Source of the DNA: Xenorhabdus miraniensis
Lineage (GTDB): Bacteria > Pseudomonadota > Gammaproteobacteria > Enterobacterales > Enterobacteriaceae
DNA length: 64,000 nucleotides
Direction of reading: 5' to 3'
Assembly (NCBI RefSeq): GCF_002632615.1
Contig: NZ_NITZ01000003.1
Location: 62,001 to 126,000, forward strand
How positions within the stretch are numbered: position 1 is the stretch's first letter; every line of letters starts with the position of its first letter. The notes below the pieces were generated by a model. It searched no databases. It saw nothing but the letters and a program-made list of their open reading frames with translations, and was not told the DNA's origin. A program made the translations under genes and the position numbers. Shown piece by piece: positions 35,965 through 47,418 of this stretch.

Positions 35965-37179
35965 TTATTGGCGATAGTTACCCATAAAGCGGGCAAATTT
36001 TTCAATAGCCATTTGCAAGTCAGTGACATGCGGTAATGTGACAATGCGGAAATGGTCTGGTTCTGGCCAGTTAAATGCGGTGCCTTGAACCAGCAGAACT
36101 TTTTCCTGTAATAAAAGATCTAATACCATTTTTTGGTCATCATAAATATTGAAACGTTTGGTATCTATTTTAGGGAACATATAAAGTGCGCCCATTGGTT
36201 TCACACAGGAAACCCCAGGAATTTGGTTTATCAATTCCCATGCGCGATTGCGCTGTTCATAAAGCCTGCCACCTGGAAAAATAAATTCACTGATACTCTG
36301 GTAGCCGCCCAATGCCGTTTGAATCGCGTGCTGCATTGGCACGTTGGCACAAAGACGCATTGATGCCAGCATTTCTAAGCCTTCAATATAGTCTTTAGCC
36401 TGTTTTTTCGGGCCATTCAATACCATCCAGCCCTGACGGAAACCCGCAACGCGATAGGTTTTGGACAGGCCATTAAAGGTGACAGTAAAAAGATCAGGCG
36501 CTAATGCGGCAATGGAGTGGTGCTGGGCATCGTCGTACAGGATCTTGTCGTAAATTTCATCGGCGAAAATAATCAGATTATGCTGGCGGGCTATTTCCAC
36601 GATTTCCAATAACAACTCTTTGCTATATACCGCCCCGGTTGGGTTGTTCGGGTTAATAATCACAATCCCACGGGTACGCGGGGTAATTTTACGGCGGATA
36701 TCATCTAAATCAGGAAACCAGCCTTGTTGCTCATCACACAGGTAATGTACGGCATTACCGCTGGAAAGTGATACAGCCGCTGTCCAAAGAGGGTAGTCAG
36801 GGGCAGGAACCAGCATTTCGTCGCCTGTATTCAACAGGGCCTGCATGGATTGAACGATAAGCTCAGACACACCATTACCGATGAAAATATCTTCAACAGT
36901 AATATCCAGCATATTTCTTGCCTGATAATGCTGCATGATCGCCTTGCGCGCAGAATATAACCCTTTTGAGTCGGAATAACCTTGGGCGGTCGGCAGGTTA
37001 CGGATGACATCGACTAAAATTTCATCGGGTGCTTCGAAGCCGAATGGCGCCGGATTGCCAATATTTAATTTCAGTACCTTATTGCCTTCTTCTTCGAGTC
37101 GCTTGGCTTCTTTGAGGGTCTTCCCCCTGATGTCATAGCAGACATTATCTAATTTGCTGGATTTATTAATGGAAAACAT
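35965..37179 (-). CDS. alaA: Glutamate-pyruvate aminotransferase
   Basis: 404 residues, length of E. coli AlaA (405). Class I PLP aminotransferase that makes alanine from pyruvate and glutamate. Cofactor residues: IINPNNPTGAVY, FADEIYDKILYDD (Asp) and the Schiff-base Lys in FNGLSKTYRVAGFRQGW. N-terminus KLDNVCYDIRGKTLKEAKRLEEEG is typical. Divergent from lrhA across an 800-bp gap, as in E. coli. Confidence 0.94.
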   Translation of the reverse strand: MFSINKSSKLDNVCYDIRGKTLKEAKRLEEEGNKVLKLNIGNPAPFGFEAPDEILVDVIRNLPTAQGYSDSKGLYSARKAIMQHYQARNMLDITVEDIFIGNGVSELIVQSMQALLNTGDEMLVPAPDYPLWTAAVSLSSGNAVHYLCDEQQGWFPDLDDIRRKITPRTRGIVIINPNNPTGAVYSKELLLEIVEIARQHNLIIFADEIYDKILYDDAQHHSIAALAPDLFTVTFNGLSKTYRVAGFRQGWMVLNGPKKQAKDYIEGLEMLASMRLCANVPMQHAIQTALGGYQSISEFIFPGGRLYEQRNRAWELINQIPGVSCVKPMGALYMFPKIDTKRFNIYDDQKMVLDLLLQEKVLLVQGTAFNWPEPDHFRIVTLPHVTDLQMAIEKFARFMGNYRQ

Positions 37180-37978
37180 AGGATGCCCTAACCTCTTTGG
37201 CGAAATGGATACTAACCGGCATAAAAAGTGTGATATTCAATGTACTCTTCTCAGTCTATCTTTTGAAGAGCCTTTGATATCTTTGGTTAAAACGGTTGTT
37301 TTAATAATAAATGAATGAGCCTGCTATCTAAAATTGTCGTTTTTATTGGTATTTTATTCTTAATTTTAATGATAATATGAATCTATATTCTGAATAATGG
37401 CGTGTTTTTAGTTGCCTGAGAGCACGGCGGATGACACTTTGACAATGGTTCTTTAGCCAACCTGGTTAGGAAATCTCGAATTGTCAATAAAAGTAAGAAG
37501 ATTTGTATAATGTATTCTTATAATTTATCTTTGGCTGACGTAAAGCTAATTTAGGTTTTTATCACGTGATAGTTTGATAATTTTTTTGAGTTTTTACCCA
37601 TAACATCTTTAGGCTTATTTTATAAAAATGTTAACTCATTAAAAATCCTTATATTATCTTGGCGCTTTAAGTTTTCCTAATTCAGGTTACGTTATTCTTT
37701 GAAGCAAGTCAGAAAAAGGATATTTGTACTGGAAATTGAGGATTATGTGATGTAAATAGGGTTTTATCTCTAATTTATTTTTGGGTTGCATAAATTTTGT
37801 TAAGAAAGGAGAAAATAAAACCCGTGATGTTCTAAATAGTGAAAAAAATGCAGTAAACCTTTGCCCTAATTAATAGAGTAGAGTAATGTCACAATCGGTA
37901 TTATTTTATTTGATACTGCTGAAGTAAAAACACCAGGTTAGTTAGTAATTAAAATCAAAAAAAAGTGATGAATAAACA
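37180..37978. promoter_or_regulatory. Long divergent regulatory region between alaA and lrhA
   Basis: 799 bp, very AT-rich, no convincing gene. It should carry the alaA promoter on the left and a long lrhA leader on the right. AAAACGGTTGTTTT (37290-37303) is a small dyad. The lrhA leader is also long in E. coli. No clear Shine-Dalgarno stronger than GTGATG precedes ATG 37979. Confidence 0.4.
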
Positions 37979-38971
37979 ATGATAAATGCAAATCGTCAGA
38001 TAATAAACCTCGATCTCGATCTGCTAAGAACTTTTGTTGCCGTTGCTGACTTAAATACTTTTGCAGCAGCAGCAGCAGCTGTTTCTAGAACGCAGTCAGC
38101 TGTGAGTCAGCAAATGCAGCGGTTGGAACATCTCGTGGGGAGAGAATTATTTGCTCGCCACGGCCGTAATAAGCTTCTGACCGAGCACGGGCTTCAACTT
38201 CTTGGTTACGCACGTCAGATTCTTCGTGCCAATGACGATGCAACCGCATCATTAACCTACAATGATGCAGACGGTGAATTGAGAATAGGCGTATCAGATG
38301 ACGCTGTTGATACACTGCTTCCCTTCTTGTTGAACCGTATTGCCTCAGTCTATCCACGTGTTGCTGTTGATGTGCGGATTAAGCGCGCTCAGTTTATCGA
38401 AAGCATGTTGGATAACCATGAGATTGATTTGGCATTAACCACAGCAAAAATTAACCACCACCCCAAAACAGCCCTACGCTCTTCGCCTGTTTTATGGCAT
38501 TGCGCGCCGGATTTCCAATTACAAACAAACGAACCCGTGCCATTGGTTGTCATGGATGAAACCAATCCATTCCGCCAGATTGCGCTGGATACGCTTGATA
38601 TGGCCGGCATTTCATGGCGTATCGCCTATGAAGCAGCTTCCCTGTCTGCTGTCCGTGCCGCTGTAAATGCAGAAGTTGGTATCACAGCCCGCCCTCTGGA
38701 AATACATAATGCAGACCTGAGAATTTTGGGTGAAAGTGAAGGGCTACCACGTTTGCCGGAAATTCAATTCTACCTATATCGCAACAGTAATGAACAGAAT
38801 GAATCTGTCCTGACTGTTTTTGATGCTATAGAAAATAAGAAAACACCTTATACCGTGACGCCTGTCGAATCCGATGAGCCTAATGAAATGGATGAATCTA
38901 TTGAACCCATTGATATTGCTAAATCGGCTGAGTCACTTGATGAAACTTCCGTCGAAAATATAGACGAATAA
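37979..38971 (+). CDS. lrhA: LysR-type regulator LrhA (HexA)
   Basis: 330 residues. The N-terminal helix-turn-helix (INLDLDLLRTFVAVADLNTF; SRTQSAVSQQMQRLE) is nearly identical to E. coli LrhA, and the substrate-binding domain follows (LRIGVSDDAVDTLLPFLLNRI). E. coli LrhA represses flhDC and motility; the orthologues HexA/LrhA in Photorhabdus and Xenorhabdus control virulence and secondary metabolites. The C-terminal 45 residues form an acidic, low-complexity tail (repeats of E-S/D-P-I) longer than in E. coli (312 residues). Located directly upstream of nuo, as in E. coli. Control of pax is plausible but not shown here. Confidence 0.93.
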   Translation: MINANRQIINLDLDLLRTFVAVADLNTFAAAAAAVSRTQSAVSQQMQRLEHLVGRELFARHGRNKLLTEHGLQLLGYARQILRANDDATASLTYNDADGELRIGVSDDAVDTLLPFLLNRIASVYPRVAVDVRIKRAQFIESMLDNHEIDLALTTAKINHHPKTALRSSPVLWHCAPDFQLQTNEPVPLVVMDETNPFRQIALDTLDMAGISWRIAYEAASLSAVRAAVNAEVGITARPLEIHNADLRILGESEGLPRLPEIQFYLYRNSNEQNESVLTVFDAIENKKTPYTVTPVESDEPNEMDESIEPIDIAKSAESLDETSVENIDE

Positions 38972-38993
38972 GTATTTAAGTATTATGTGTTTT

Positions 38994-39036
38994 ATAGGCT
39001 AATATTTCCATTTTATTTGTGGAGATATTAGCCTAT
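38994..39036 (+). terminator. Terminator hairpin after lrhA
   Basis: Arms ATAGGCTAATAT (38994-39005) and ATATTAGCCTAT (39025-39036), extended by TCC/GGA inside. It starts 22 bp past the lrhA stop; the U run is short (TTTG). Confidence 0.65.
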
Positions 39037-39691
39037 TTGCTAATTGCGTATTAATAATCCTGCCAGGTTTTCATTCCCATTTCTGATATTTCCATTAAGA
39101 AATATACTCTACTAATTTTCCTATCACTTTCGAATTTTAGTTAAAAGAATGTTGCTGTGTTAACAAATTTCATTTTGCTAAATTGATAAAATAAATCCGT
39201 TTTTAGAAATAACGGCGTTATCGCAATCAAATAGTTCTTTTTAGAAACAATTTATTAAGAGTTGGATAAATTACGTTCATGTATTGAATGATTTTCAATG
39301 AAACTGTGCGCTTGATCATAAAAATACCCCAGACAGTACAGTGGAAAGACAGGTTTTTCCTGCGATAATGGTGTAGTAAAGTCGAGTTATCGGTTAGACT
39401 AGTCATGTCAGGAAGTTGCTTTTTTATACGACTGACACGTTTTAGCGGTATATCAGCACAATCTGTTAATTAATGGTTTTTTGTTTGTAAATAAATAGGT
39501 AAGCGCTTTTTGCCCTTGTGGCAAAATATTGTTGAGAGGAATAAAAACCAAGACGATCCAAGCGCCAAAAGATATTGATTAGCGCTGTTTCAGATTTGGT
39601 TGTTATCCCTTCCCATGAATCGATGTGGTGCAATACTGCCAGCTAAAAGAGCAGACACCTTGACACCACTTTTGATGAGTAAGCAACGAGT
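39037..39691 (+). promoter_or_regulatory. nuo operon upstream region
   Basis: 655 bp without a gene between the lrhA terminator and nuoA. It is AT-rich in the first half. In E. coli a similarly long region carries nuo promoters and sites for ArcA, NarL, IHF and Fis; I could not assign such sites here by eye. A 33-codon frame from 39615 that overlaps nuoA lacks a ribosome site. Confidence 0.45.
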
Positions 39692-40135
39692 ATGTCTACA
39701 TCCACTGGAATTTTAGCCCATCACTGGGCATTTGCGGTTTTCCTAATAGGTGCTCTTGGGTTGTGTGCGCTCATGTTACTGGGCGGGTACTTCATGGGGG
39801 GCAGGGCGAAAGCCAGGGCAAAACACGTACCTTATGAATCAGGTATCGATTCTGTCGGCAGTGCTCGTATGCGTCTGTCGGCAAAATTCTATCTGGTTGC
39901 CATGTTCTTTGTCATCTTCGATGTTGAAGCCCTTTACTTATATGCTTGGGCCGTCTCAATCAAAGAGAGCGGTTGGTTGGGCTTTGCCGAAGCAAGCATT
40001 TTCATTTTGGTGTTATTGGCAGGCTTGGTTTATCTGGCACGCATTGGCGCGTTGGACTGGACTCCGGCACGTTCAAAACGTCAAGTCAGTAAACCGAGTG
40101 TTGACACCTATACCAACAACAGTCATATGCAGTAA
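39692..40135 (+). CDS. nuoA: NADH-quinone oxidoreductase subunit A
   Basis: 147 residues, as in E. coli. Membrane-arm subunit with three spans; the conserved loop [20 protein letters not shown] and the acidic [11 protein letters not shown] segment line the quinone chamber near NuoH and NuoB. First gene of the nuo operon (13 genes, all plus strand, complete, 39.7-54.7 kb). Complex I couples NADH oxidation to quinone reduction and proton export across the inner membrane. Confidence 0.95.
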   Translation: MSTSTGILAHHWAFAVFLIGALGLCALMLLGGYFMGGRAKARAKHVPYESGIDSVGSARMRLSAKFYLVAMFFVIFDVEALYLYAWAVSIKESGWLGFAEASIFILVLLAGLVYLARIGALDWTPARSKRQVSKPSVDTYTNNSHMQ

Positions 40136-40151
40136 TAGCGAGGCATGAAAG

Positions 40152-40826
40152 ATGGATTATACGCTCACCCGCATAGATCCGAACGGTGAGAATGACCGTT
40201 ATCCCCTGCAAAAACAGGAAATTGTTAGCGATCCCCTGGAACAGCACGTTCACCGCAGTGTTTATATGGGAAAATTAGAACATGCTTTGCATGACATGGT
40301 GAATTGGGGAAGAAAAAACTCCCTATGGCCCTATAACTTCGGGCTTTCTTGCTGTTATGTAGAAATGGTGACGTCGTTTACCGCAGTCCACGATGTTGCA
40401 CGTTTTGGTGCAGAAGTATTGCGGGCATCTCCCCGTCAGGCTGACTTTATGGTGATTTCCGGAACCTGTTTCGTCAAAATGGCCCCTGTCATTCAACGTC
40501 TTTACGATCAAATGCTGGAACCAAAGTGGGTTATTTCCATGGGAGCCTGTGCAAACTCTGGGGGTATGTACGATATTTACTCTGTGGTTCAGGGCGTTGA
40601 TAAGTTTATCCCTGTCGATGTTTACATTCCCGGCTGTCCTCCCCGTCCAGAAGCCTATATGCAGGCATTGTTGCTGTTGCAGGAATCCATAGGCAAAGAA
40701 CGCCGCCCATTGTCATGGGTTGTCGGCGATCAGGGGGTTTACCGCGCCAATATGCAATCAGAAAGAGAACGGAAGCGTGGTGAACGTATTGCAGTGAAAA
40801 ACCTGCGTACTCCAGACGAAATTTGA
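40152..40826 (+). CDS. nuoB: NADH-quinone oxidoreductase subunit B
   Basis: 224 residues; carries cluster N2, the last electron carrier before quinone. Ligands visible: the tandem Cys in [12 protein letters not shown], Cys in [10 protein letters not shown] and Cys in [10 protein letters not shown]. Four residues longer than E. coli NuoB because of a small insertion (ALHD) near residue 45. Peripheral arm, cytoplasmic face. Starts 16 nt after nuoA. Confidence 0.96.
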   Translation: MDYTLTRIDPNGENDRYPLQKQEIVSDPLEQHVHRSVYMGKLEHALHDMVNWGRKNSLWPYNFGLSCCYVEMVTSFTAVHDVARFGAEVLRASPRQADFMVISGTCFVKMAPVIQRLYDQMLEPKWVISMGACANSGGMYDIYSVVQGVDKFIPVDVYIPGCPPRPEAYMQALLLLQESIGKERRPLSWVVGDQGVYRANMQSERERKRGERIAVKNLRTPDEI

Positions 40827-40901
40827 GGCTTTTAGCCATATAGCGTAACCAGAGCAATGTGTTGCGATCACAAAAACCCTGATCAAGCGTTGTGGTGAAG
40901 A

Positions 40902-42701
40902 ATGATGACAGATCAGATAGCGCAAGAAAGCGCTCGGCCAGCTTGGCAAACACAAGATCATCTTAATGATCCTGTTGTCAGCGAGCTTAATCGTCAATTT
41001 GGCCCGGATGCGTTTACTTTCCAGCCTACCCGTACCGGCATGCCTGTTGTTTGGCTCAAACGGGAAAAGTTACTGGAAGTAATGACATTCCTGAAAAAGT
41101 TGCCTAAACCTTATGTCATGCTATTCGACTTGCATGGCGTTGATGAGCGTCAGCGCTCTCATCGGCAGGGTTTGCCTGCTGCCGACTTTTCAGTGTTTTA
41201 TCACTTGATTTCCATTGAGCGTAACCGCGACATCATGTTGAAAGTCGCGCTTGCTGAACAAGACCTGAATATCCCAACGGTGACGTCAATTTTTCCGAAT
41301 GCCAATTGGTATGAGCGTGAAACTTGGGAAATGTTTGGCATTACCTTCAAAGGTCATCCAAATTTGCGTCGCATCTTAATGCCGCCAACATGGGAAGGTC
41401 ACCCGTTACGCAAGGAATACTCTGCTCGCGCTACAGAGTTCGATCCTTTCATGCTGACCAAGCAGAAAGAAGATCTGGAGATGGAAGCACTGACTTTCAA
41501 ACCAGAAGAGTGGGGCATGAAGCGGGGTACTGATAATGAGGATTTTATGTTCCTCAACCTCGGCCCTAACCATCCTTCTGCTCACGGCGCATTCCGCATT
41601 ATTCTGCAACTTGATGGCGAAGAAATCGTCGATTGCGTTCCCGATATTGGCTACCACCACCGTGGTGCTGAAAAAATGGGTGAACGTCAATCATGGCACA
41701 GCTATATCCCTTATACCGATCGAATTGAATATCTGGGGGGATGTGTCAACGAAATGCCTTATGTACTGGCAGTTGAGAAACTGGCAGGCATTGAGGTGCC
41801 GGATCGTGTGAAAACCATCCGTGTCATGCTGTCTGAGTTGTTCCGCATCAATAGCCACCTGCTGTATATCAGTACCTTTATCCAAGACGTTGGTGCGATG
41901 ACCCCCGTCTTCTTTGCTTTTACAGATCGGCAGAAAGTTTACGACGTGGTTGAAGCCATCACAGGTTTCCGCATGCATCCGGCATGGTTCCGTATTGGCG
42001 GAGTTGCCCATGACCTGCCGCGCGGCTGGGATAAACTTCTGCGTGAATTACTGGACTGGTTACCGAAACGTTTGAACTCCTATGTCAAAGCTGCGCTGAA
42101 AAACAGCGTATTGAAAGGACGCTCTGTGGGTGTTGCTTCCTATAATTCGAAACAGGCTTTGGACTGGGGTGTGACTGGCGCGGGTCTGCGTGCAACCGGT
42201 ATCAGTTTTGACGTGCGTAAATGGCGTCCGTATTCCGGTTATGAAAACTTTGATTTCGAAGTACCGACCGGCTACAACGGCGATTGCTATGACCGTGTGA
42301 TGCTGAAAGTGGAAGAAATTCGTCAGAGTATGCGCATCCTTGAACAGTGTCTGAAAAATATGCCAGAAGGCCCATTCAAGGCTGATCATCCGTTGACTAC
42401 CCCACCACCAAGAGAGCGCACTTTGCAGCACATCGAAACCATGATTAACCACTTCTTGCAGGTGTCATGGGGACCGGTCATGCCTGCCAATGAATCATTC
42501 CAGATGATCGAAGCGACTAAGGGTATTAACAGTTATTACCTGACCAGTGATGGTAGCACCATGAGCTACCGTACCCGTATCCGTACACCAAGTTTTGCTC
42601 ACTTGCAGCAAATTCCATCGGTGATCCGCGGCAGTCTGGTTTCTGACCTTATCGTCTATCTGGGCAGTATCGATTTTGTTATGTCTGATGTGGATCGCTA
42701 A
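40902..42701 (+). CDS. nuoC: Fused NADH-quinone oxidoreductase subunit C/D
   Basis: 599 residues; fusion of the 30-kDa (NuoC, ~1-190) and 49-kDa (NuoD, ~200-599) subunits typical of enterobacteria. NuoC part: [21 protein letters not shown]. NuoD part: [13 protein letters not shown] with the quinone-site His, [12 protein letters not shown], and the C-terminal [12 protein letters not shown]. It forms the quinone pocket with NuoB and NuoH. ATG 40902 has only a weak ribosome site (GTGGTGAAGA). Confidence 0.96.
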   Translation: MMTDQIAQESARPAWQTQDHLNDPVVSELNRQFGPDAFTFQPTRTGMPVVWLKREKLLEVMTFLKKLPKPYVMLFDLHGVDERQRSHRQGLPAADFSVFYHLISIERNRDIMLKVALAEQDLNIPTVTSIFPNANWYERETWEMFGITFKGHPNLRRILMPPTWEGHPLRKEYSARATEFDPFMLTKQKEDLEMEALTFKPEEWGMKRGTDNEDFMFLNLGPNHPSAHGAFRIILQLDGEEIVDCVPDIGYHHRGAEKMGERQSWHSYIPYTDRIEYLGGCVNEMPYVLAVEKLAGIEVPDRVKTIRVMLSELFRINSHLLYISTFIQDVGAMTPVFFAFTDRQKVYDVVEAITGFRMHPAWFRIGGVAHDLPRGWDKLLRELLDWLPKRLNSYVKAALKNSVLKGRSVGVASYNSKQALDWGVTGAGLRATGISFDVRKWRPYSGYENFDFEVPTGYNGDCYDRVMLKVEEIRQSMRILEQCLKNMPEGPFKADHPLTTPPPRERTLQHIETMINHFLQVSWGPVMPANESFQMIEATKGINSYYLTSDGSTMSYRTRIRTPSFAHLQQIPSVIRGSLVSDLIVYLGSIDFVMSDVDR

Positions 42702-42703
42702 CG

Positions 42704-43249
42704 ATGCAAAGTGAATTTAACGCAAACAAGCAAGCACGTCTTGATGTGGTTAACGTAACGGACGCTCAGACACCGGATAAGTTTGTGCTGAGTACTGAAG
42801 AACGTGATGCCATCGAGCAAGAAAAACACCACTACGAAGATCCGCGTGCTGCCTCAATTGAGGCACTGAAAATCGTGCAAAAACACCGTGGCTGGGTACC
42901 GGATGGTGCCATTTATGCCATTGCTGAGGTGTTAGGCATTCCAGCCAGTGATGTGGAAGGTGTGGCGACGTTTTACAGCCAGATTTACCGTCAGCCAGTA
43001 GGTCGCCACATTATCCGCTATTGTGACAGTGTTGTATGTCACATCACGGGCTATCAGGGCGTTCAGGCAGCGATAGAATCGCACTTGAACATTCGTCCGG
43101 GGCAAACCACGGCAGATGGGCGTTTCACTCTGTTGCCGACCTGCTGCTTGGGTAATTGTGACAAAGGGCCGACCATGATGATCGATGAGGACACCCATAG
43201 TTACGTGAAACCAGAAGAAATTGAAAAATTACTGGAGCAGTATCTATGA
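42704..43249 (+). CDS. nuoE: NADH-quinone oxidoreductase subunit E
   Basis: 181 residues; thioredoxin-like subunit holding the [2Fe-2S] cluster N1a. Cluster Cys in [11 protein letters not shown] and [13 protein letters not shown]. The helical N-terminal part includes [19 protein letters not shown]. Starts 2 nt after nuoCD; its stop overlaps the nuoF start (ATGA), suggesting coupled translation. Dehydrogenase module with NuoF and NuoG. Confidence 0.95.
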   Translation: MQSEFNANKQARLDVVNVTDAQTPDKFVLSTEERDAIEQEKHHYEDPRAASIEALKIVQKHRGWVPDGAIYAIAEVLGIPASDVEGVATFYSQIYRQPVGRHIIRYCDSVVCHITGYQGVQAAIESHLNIRPGQTTADGRFTLLPTCCLGNCDKGPTMMIDEDTHSYVKPEEIEKLLEQYL

Positions 43250-44610
43250 CAACGCATTCAGGAGTGAAAGAAATTATCCGCGCAGCGGAAACTCATCCCC
43301 TGACATGGCGGTTGCGTGATGACCAACAACCTGTCTGGTTGGATGAATACCGAAGCAAAAATGGTTATAAGGGAGCCGAAAGAGCACTGAAGGGCATGGC
43401 TCCTGATGACATTATCGCCTTGGTAAAAGATGCTGGCTTAAAAGGTCGTGGTGGTGCGGGTTTCTCTACCGGCTTGAAATGGAGCCTGATGCCAAAAGAC
43501 GAAAGCATGAACATCCGTTACTTGCTGTGTAATGCGGATGAAATGGAACCTGGCACTTACAAAGATCGCCTGCTGATGGAGCAACTGCCGCACTTGCTGG
43601 TGGAAGGGATGTTAATCAGTGCGTTTGCGCTGAAAGCCTATCGTGGCTACATCTTCCTGCGTGGTGAATATGTCGAGGCGGCTGTTCATTTACGCAAAGC
43701 GATTGAAGAAGCAAAAGCGGCTGGCCTGCTTGGCAAGAATATTTTGGGCAGTGGCTTTGATTTTGAACTGTTTGTTCATACCGGCGCGGGACGTTATATC
43801 TGCGGGGAAGAAACCGCATTGATTAACTCCCTTGAAGGGCGCCGTGCAAACCCCCGCTCAAAACCTCCGTTCCCTGCGACATCCGGTGTTTGGGGTAAAC
43901 CAACGTGTGTCAATAACGTCGAGACGCTGTGTAATGTTCCGGCCATCCTCGAACATGGGAAAGAGTGGTACATCGGTCTGAGTGAAGGCAAAAGTAAAGA
44001 TGCCGGCACCAAACTGATGGGTTTTTCTGGCCGGGTCAAAAATCCGGGGTTGTGGGAGCTGCCTTTTGGTACGACGGCTCGTGAAATTCTCGAAGATTAC
44101 GCGGGGGGGATGCGGGATGGACTGAAATTCAAAGCATGGCAACCGGGTGGTGCCGGAACCGATTTTCTGACAGAAAATCACCTTGATTTGCCTATGGATT
44201 TCGAAAGCATCGCTAAAGCGGGCAGTCGGTTAGGAACTGCGCTGGCGATGGCAGTGGATCATGAGATCAACATGGTTTCCCTGACTCGCAATCTTGAAGA
44301 ATTCTTTGCCCGTGAATCTTGTGGCTGGTGTACACCATGTCGTGATGGGTTGCCGTGGAGTGTAAAAATTCTCCGTGCCATTGAGAATGGCAAAGGCCAA
44401 CAGGGCGATATCGAAACATTGGAACAACTCTGCCGCTTCCTTGGCCCGGGTAAAACTTTCTGTGCCCACGCACCCGGAGCAGTAGAGCCTTTGCAAAGCG
44501 CTATCAAATACTTCCGTGAAGAGTTTGAAGCGGGGATCGTCACCAAAGACTACGGCAATACCAGCCTGATTGCGGGTATTCAACCAAACCTGCTTAAGCA
44601 ACGTTGGTAA
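43246..44610 (+). CDS. nuoF: NADH-quinone oxidoreductase subunit F
   Basis: 454 residues; NADH- and FMN-binding subunit where electrons enter. Glycine-rich [13 protein letters not shown] for [33 protein letters not shown], and the [4Fe-4S] N3 ligands in [12 protein letters not shown] plus a later Cys in [10 protein letters not shown]. The length is close to E. coli NuoF (445). Overlaps nuoE by 4 nt. Confidence 0.96.
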   Translation: MTTHSGVKEIIRAAETHPLTWRLRDDQQPVWLDEYRSKNGYKGAERALKGMAPDDIIALVKDAGLKGRGGAGFSTGLKWSLMPKDESMNIRYLLCNADEMEPGTYKDRLLMEQLPHLLVEGMLISAFALKAYRGYIFLRGEYVEAAVHLRKAIEEAKAAGLLGKNILGSGFDFELFVHTGAGRYICGEETALINSLEGRRANPRSKPPFPATSGVWGKPTCVNNVETLCNVPAILEHGKEWYIGLSEGKSKDAGTKLMGFSGRVKNPGLWELPFGTTAREILEDYAGGMRDGLKFKAWQPGGAGTDFLTENHLDLPMDFESIAKAGSRLGTALAMAVDHEINMVSLTRNLEEFFARESCGWCTPCRDGLPWSVKILRAIENGKGQQGDIETLEQLCRFLGPGKTFCAHAPGAVEPLQSAIKYFREEFEAGIVTKDYGNTSLIAGIQPNLLKQRW

Positions 44611-44685
44611 AGCTGGCTTTGCAAGTAAAAACATTGCTAAAGCAGAATTTTGATTAACGCCTGCCACGGCAGGCCATTGGGAAGC

Positions 44686-47418
44686 ATGCTGACTATGGCT
44701 ACGATACATGTAGACGGCAAAGATTATGATGTAAACGGGGCTGATAACCTGTTGCAAGCCTGCCTCTCATTGGGGCTTGATATACCTTATTTTTGCTGGC
44801 ATCCAGCGCTGGGAAGCGTTGGCGCTTGCCGCCAGTGTGCGGTCAAGCAATATCAGAACGCGGAAGATACACGCGGTCGTCTGGTGATGTCTTGTATGAC
44901 ACCTGCATCAGACGGCTCGTATATTTCCATTGATGATGAAGAAGCAAAACAATTCCGCGCAAGTGTTGTTGAATGGTTGATGACCAACCACCCTCATGAC
45001 TGTCCTGTTTGTGAGGAAGGAGGCAACTGTCACTTGCAGGATATGACGGTAATGACAGGGCACTCATTCCGTAAATACCGTTTTACCAAACGTACTCACC
45101 AAAATCAGGAACTGGGGCCATTTATTGCTCATGAAATGAACCGCTGTATCGCCTGCTATCGTTGCGTTCGCTACTACAAAGATTATGCAGATGGGACGGA
45201 CTTTGGCGTTTATGGCGCTCATGACAACGTCTATTTTGGCCGTCCTGAAAGTGGCACTTTGGAAAGTGAATTTTCTGGTAACCTTGTCGAAATTTGCCCG
45301 ACAGGGGTATTTACCGACAAGACCCATTCAGAACGCTATAACCGTAAGTGGGACATGCAGTTTGCGCCAAGTATCTGCCAGCAGTGCAGTATCGGCTGTA
45401 ACACCAGTCCCGGTGAACGTTACGGTGAATTGCGCCGAATCGAAAACCGTTATAACGGCACGGTTAACCACTACTTTATGTGTGACCGCGGGCGCTTTGG
45501 TTACGGTTATGTCAATCGTGACGACCGTCCTCGCCAGCCACAACAATTGCGTGGCGATCAATGGATCTCACTGAATGCCGAGCAGGTTATGCAAGGGGGC
45601 GCAGATATCTTGCGTCAGGCAAAAAATGCCATTGGTATCGGTTCACCACGCGCCAGCATTGAAAGTAATTTTGCCTTGCGTGAATTAGTCGGAGCGGAAA
45701 ACTTCTACAGCGGCATTTCAGCGGAAGAACAACATCGCCTTGATATGATGCTGGAGATTCTCCAACAAGGTGGCGTTTACACCCCATCATTGCGTGACAT
45801 TGAAGGTTACGATGCTGTATTGGTATTAGGGGAAGATCTGACTCAAACCGCTGCCCGCATGGCATTATCTGTGCGTCAGGCCGTGAAGGGCAAGGCTCGC
45901 GAAATGGCCGCCGCCCAGAAAGTGGCAGACTGGCAAATCGCTGCTGTTATGAATATTGGTCAACACGCCAAATATCCTCTGTTCCTGACCAGCGTCGATG
46001 AGACCAAACTGGATGATGTTGCAGCATGGAGTTACCGTGCGCCTGTTGATGATCAGGCCCGTTTTGGTTTTGCGGTGGCACACGCATTGAATAATATTGC
46101 TCCTGCTGTCAATGATCTGCCGGATGAACTGAAAGCAAAAGTAGAAATCATTGCCCAAGCACTGCGCGAAGCGAAAAAGCCGTTGATTATCAGTGGCAGC
46201 AACCCGGGTAGTGATACTTTGATTCAGGCTGCTGCTAATATCGCATGGGCATTGAAAGATAAAGGTGCCAATGTTGGGCTTTCCTATGTTGCGGCTTATG
46301 CCAATAGCCTGGGTCTGGCGATGATGGAAGCGCAGCCGTTGGATGCCGCTTTACGGCGTATTGACAAAGGGGATTCAGATACCGTTATTGTGATGGAGAA
46401 CGATCTCTATCGTCATGCACCTGCGGATAAAATCAATAACGCACTGGATAGCCTGAAAAATTTGATCGTCGTTGATCATCAGCGCACCGCTATTATGGAT
46501 AAGGCACATTTGATTCTGTCGGCGTCCAGCTTCGCTGAAAGTGATGGCACGTTGGTGAATCAGGAAGGTCGTGCACAGCGCTATTTCCAAGTTTATGAAC
46601 CTGCGTTCTATGACAAATCTGTCATTATGCTGGAAAGCTGGCGTTGGATGCACTCTCTGTATACCACGTATACACAATGCCAGACTGACTGGACGCAACT
46701 TGACCATGTCATTGAAGCTTGTGTCAAAGCTATGCCGCAGTTTAAAGGCATCGTTAATGCAGCACCGGATGCTACTTTCCGTATTCGTGGGCAAAAATTG
46801 GCTCGCTCACCTCATCGTTACAGTGGTCGTACCGCCATGCTGGCTGATGTCAGTGTTCACGAGCAACGTCAACCACAGGATATCGATACGGCATTTGCCT
46901 TCTCGATGGAAGGGAATAACAGCCCATATGCCCCTCGCCAGCAAATCCCGTTTGCATGGGCACCGGGTTGGAACTCACCGCAGGCATGGAATAAATTCCA
47001 GGCCGAAGTCGGCGGCAAACTGCGTTTCGGTGATCCGGGAGTTCGTTTGATTGAAGCGGTTGATGGCGGGTTGAACTACTTTGACAACATTCCAACCGCA
47101 TTCACTGCACAAAAAAATCAATGGCATGTTGCGCCTTACTTCCATCTGTTCGGCAGTGATGAGTTATCACAGCGTTCTGATGTCATACAGGAACGCATTC
47201 CTGAGCCGTATGTGATGATCAATCATAAAGATGCGGAGCATCTGAATGTGACAGAAGGAACCGTGATGGAATTTGATTGTGAAGGACAACAACTGCGTCT
47301 GGCAGTGCGCTTGAGTGACAATCTGGCTCAGGGGCAAGTGGGTCTGCCGTTGGGTATGCCGGGTATTCCACCCGTTCTTGCTGGCAAGTCAATCAATAAC
47401 TTACGGGAGGCTGCATAA
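44686..47418 (+). CDS. nuoG: NADH-quinone oxidoreductase subunit G
   Basis: 910 residues from ATG 44686 ([16 protein letters not shown]), matching the E. coli start ([10 protein letters not shown]); the longer frame from 44650 adds twelve residues without support. N-terminal ferredoxin domain with the [2Fe-2S] N1b ligands ([18 protein letters not shown]), then [28 protein letters not shown] and CQQCSIGC for N5, N4 and N7. The molybdopterin-oxidoreductase-like rest is structural. Its stop shares one base with the nuoH start (TAATG). Confidence 0.95.
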   Translation: MLTMATIHVDGKDYDVNGADNLLQACLSLGLDIPYFCWHPALGSVGACRQCAVKQYQNAEDTRGRLVMSCMTPASDGSYISIDDEEAKQFRASVVEWLMTNHPHDCPVCEEGGNCHLQDMTVMTGHSFRKYRFTKRTHQNQELGPFIAHEMNRCIACYRCVRYYKDYADGTDFGVYGAHDNVYFGRPESGTLESEFSGNLVEICPTGVFTDKTHSERYNRKWDMQFAPSICQQCSIGCNTSPGERYGELRRIENRYNGTVNHYFMCDRGRFGYGYVNRDDRPRQPQQLRGDQWISLNAEQVMQGGADILRQAKNAIGIGSPRASIESNFALRELVGAENFYSGISAEEQHRLDMMLEILQQGGVYTPSLRDIEGYDAVLVLGEDLTQTAARMALSVRQAVKGKAREMAAAQKVADWQIAAVMNIGQHAKYPLFLTSVDETKLDDVAAWSYRAPVDDQARFGFAVAHALNNIAPAVNDLPDELKAKVEIIAQALREAKKPLIISGSNPGSDTLIQAAANIAWALKDKGANVGLSYVAAYANSLGLAMMEAQPLDAALRRIDKGDSDTVIVMENDLYRHAPADKINNALDSLKNLIVVDHQRTAIMDKAHLILSASSFAESDGTLVNQEGRAQRYFQVYEPAFYDKSVIMLESWRWMHSLYTTYTQCQTDWTQLDHVIEACVKAMPQFKGIVNAAPDATFRIRGQKLARSPHRYSGRTAMLADVSVHEQRQPQDIDTAFAFSMEGNNSPYAPRQQIPFAWAPGWNSPQAWNKFQAEVGGKLRFGDPGVRLIEAVDGGLNYFDNIPTAFTAQKNQWHVAPYFHLFGSDELSQRSDVIQERIPEPYVMINHKDAEHLNVTEGTVMEFDCEGQQLRLAVRLSDNLAQGQVGLPLGMPGIPPVLAGKSINNLREAA

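Noticed and set aside
39615..39716. 33-codon leader frame overlapping the nuoA start
   Set aside because: No ribosome site, no terminator or repeated codons typical of a leader, and it runs into nuoA.
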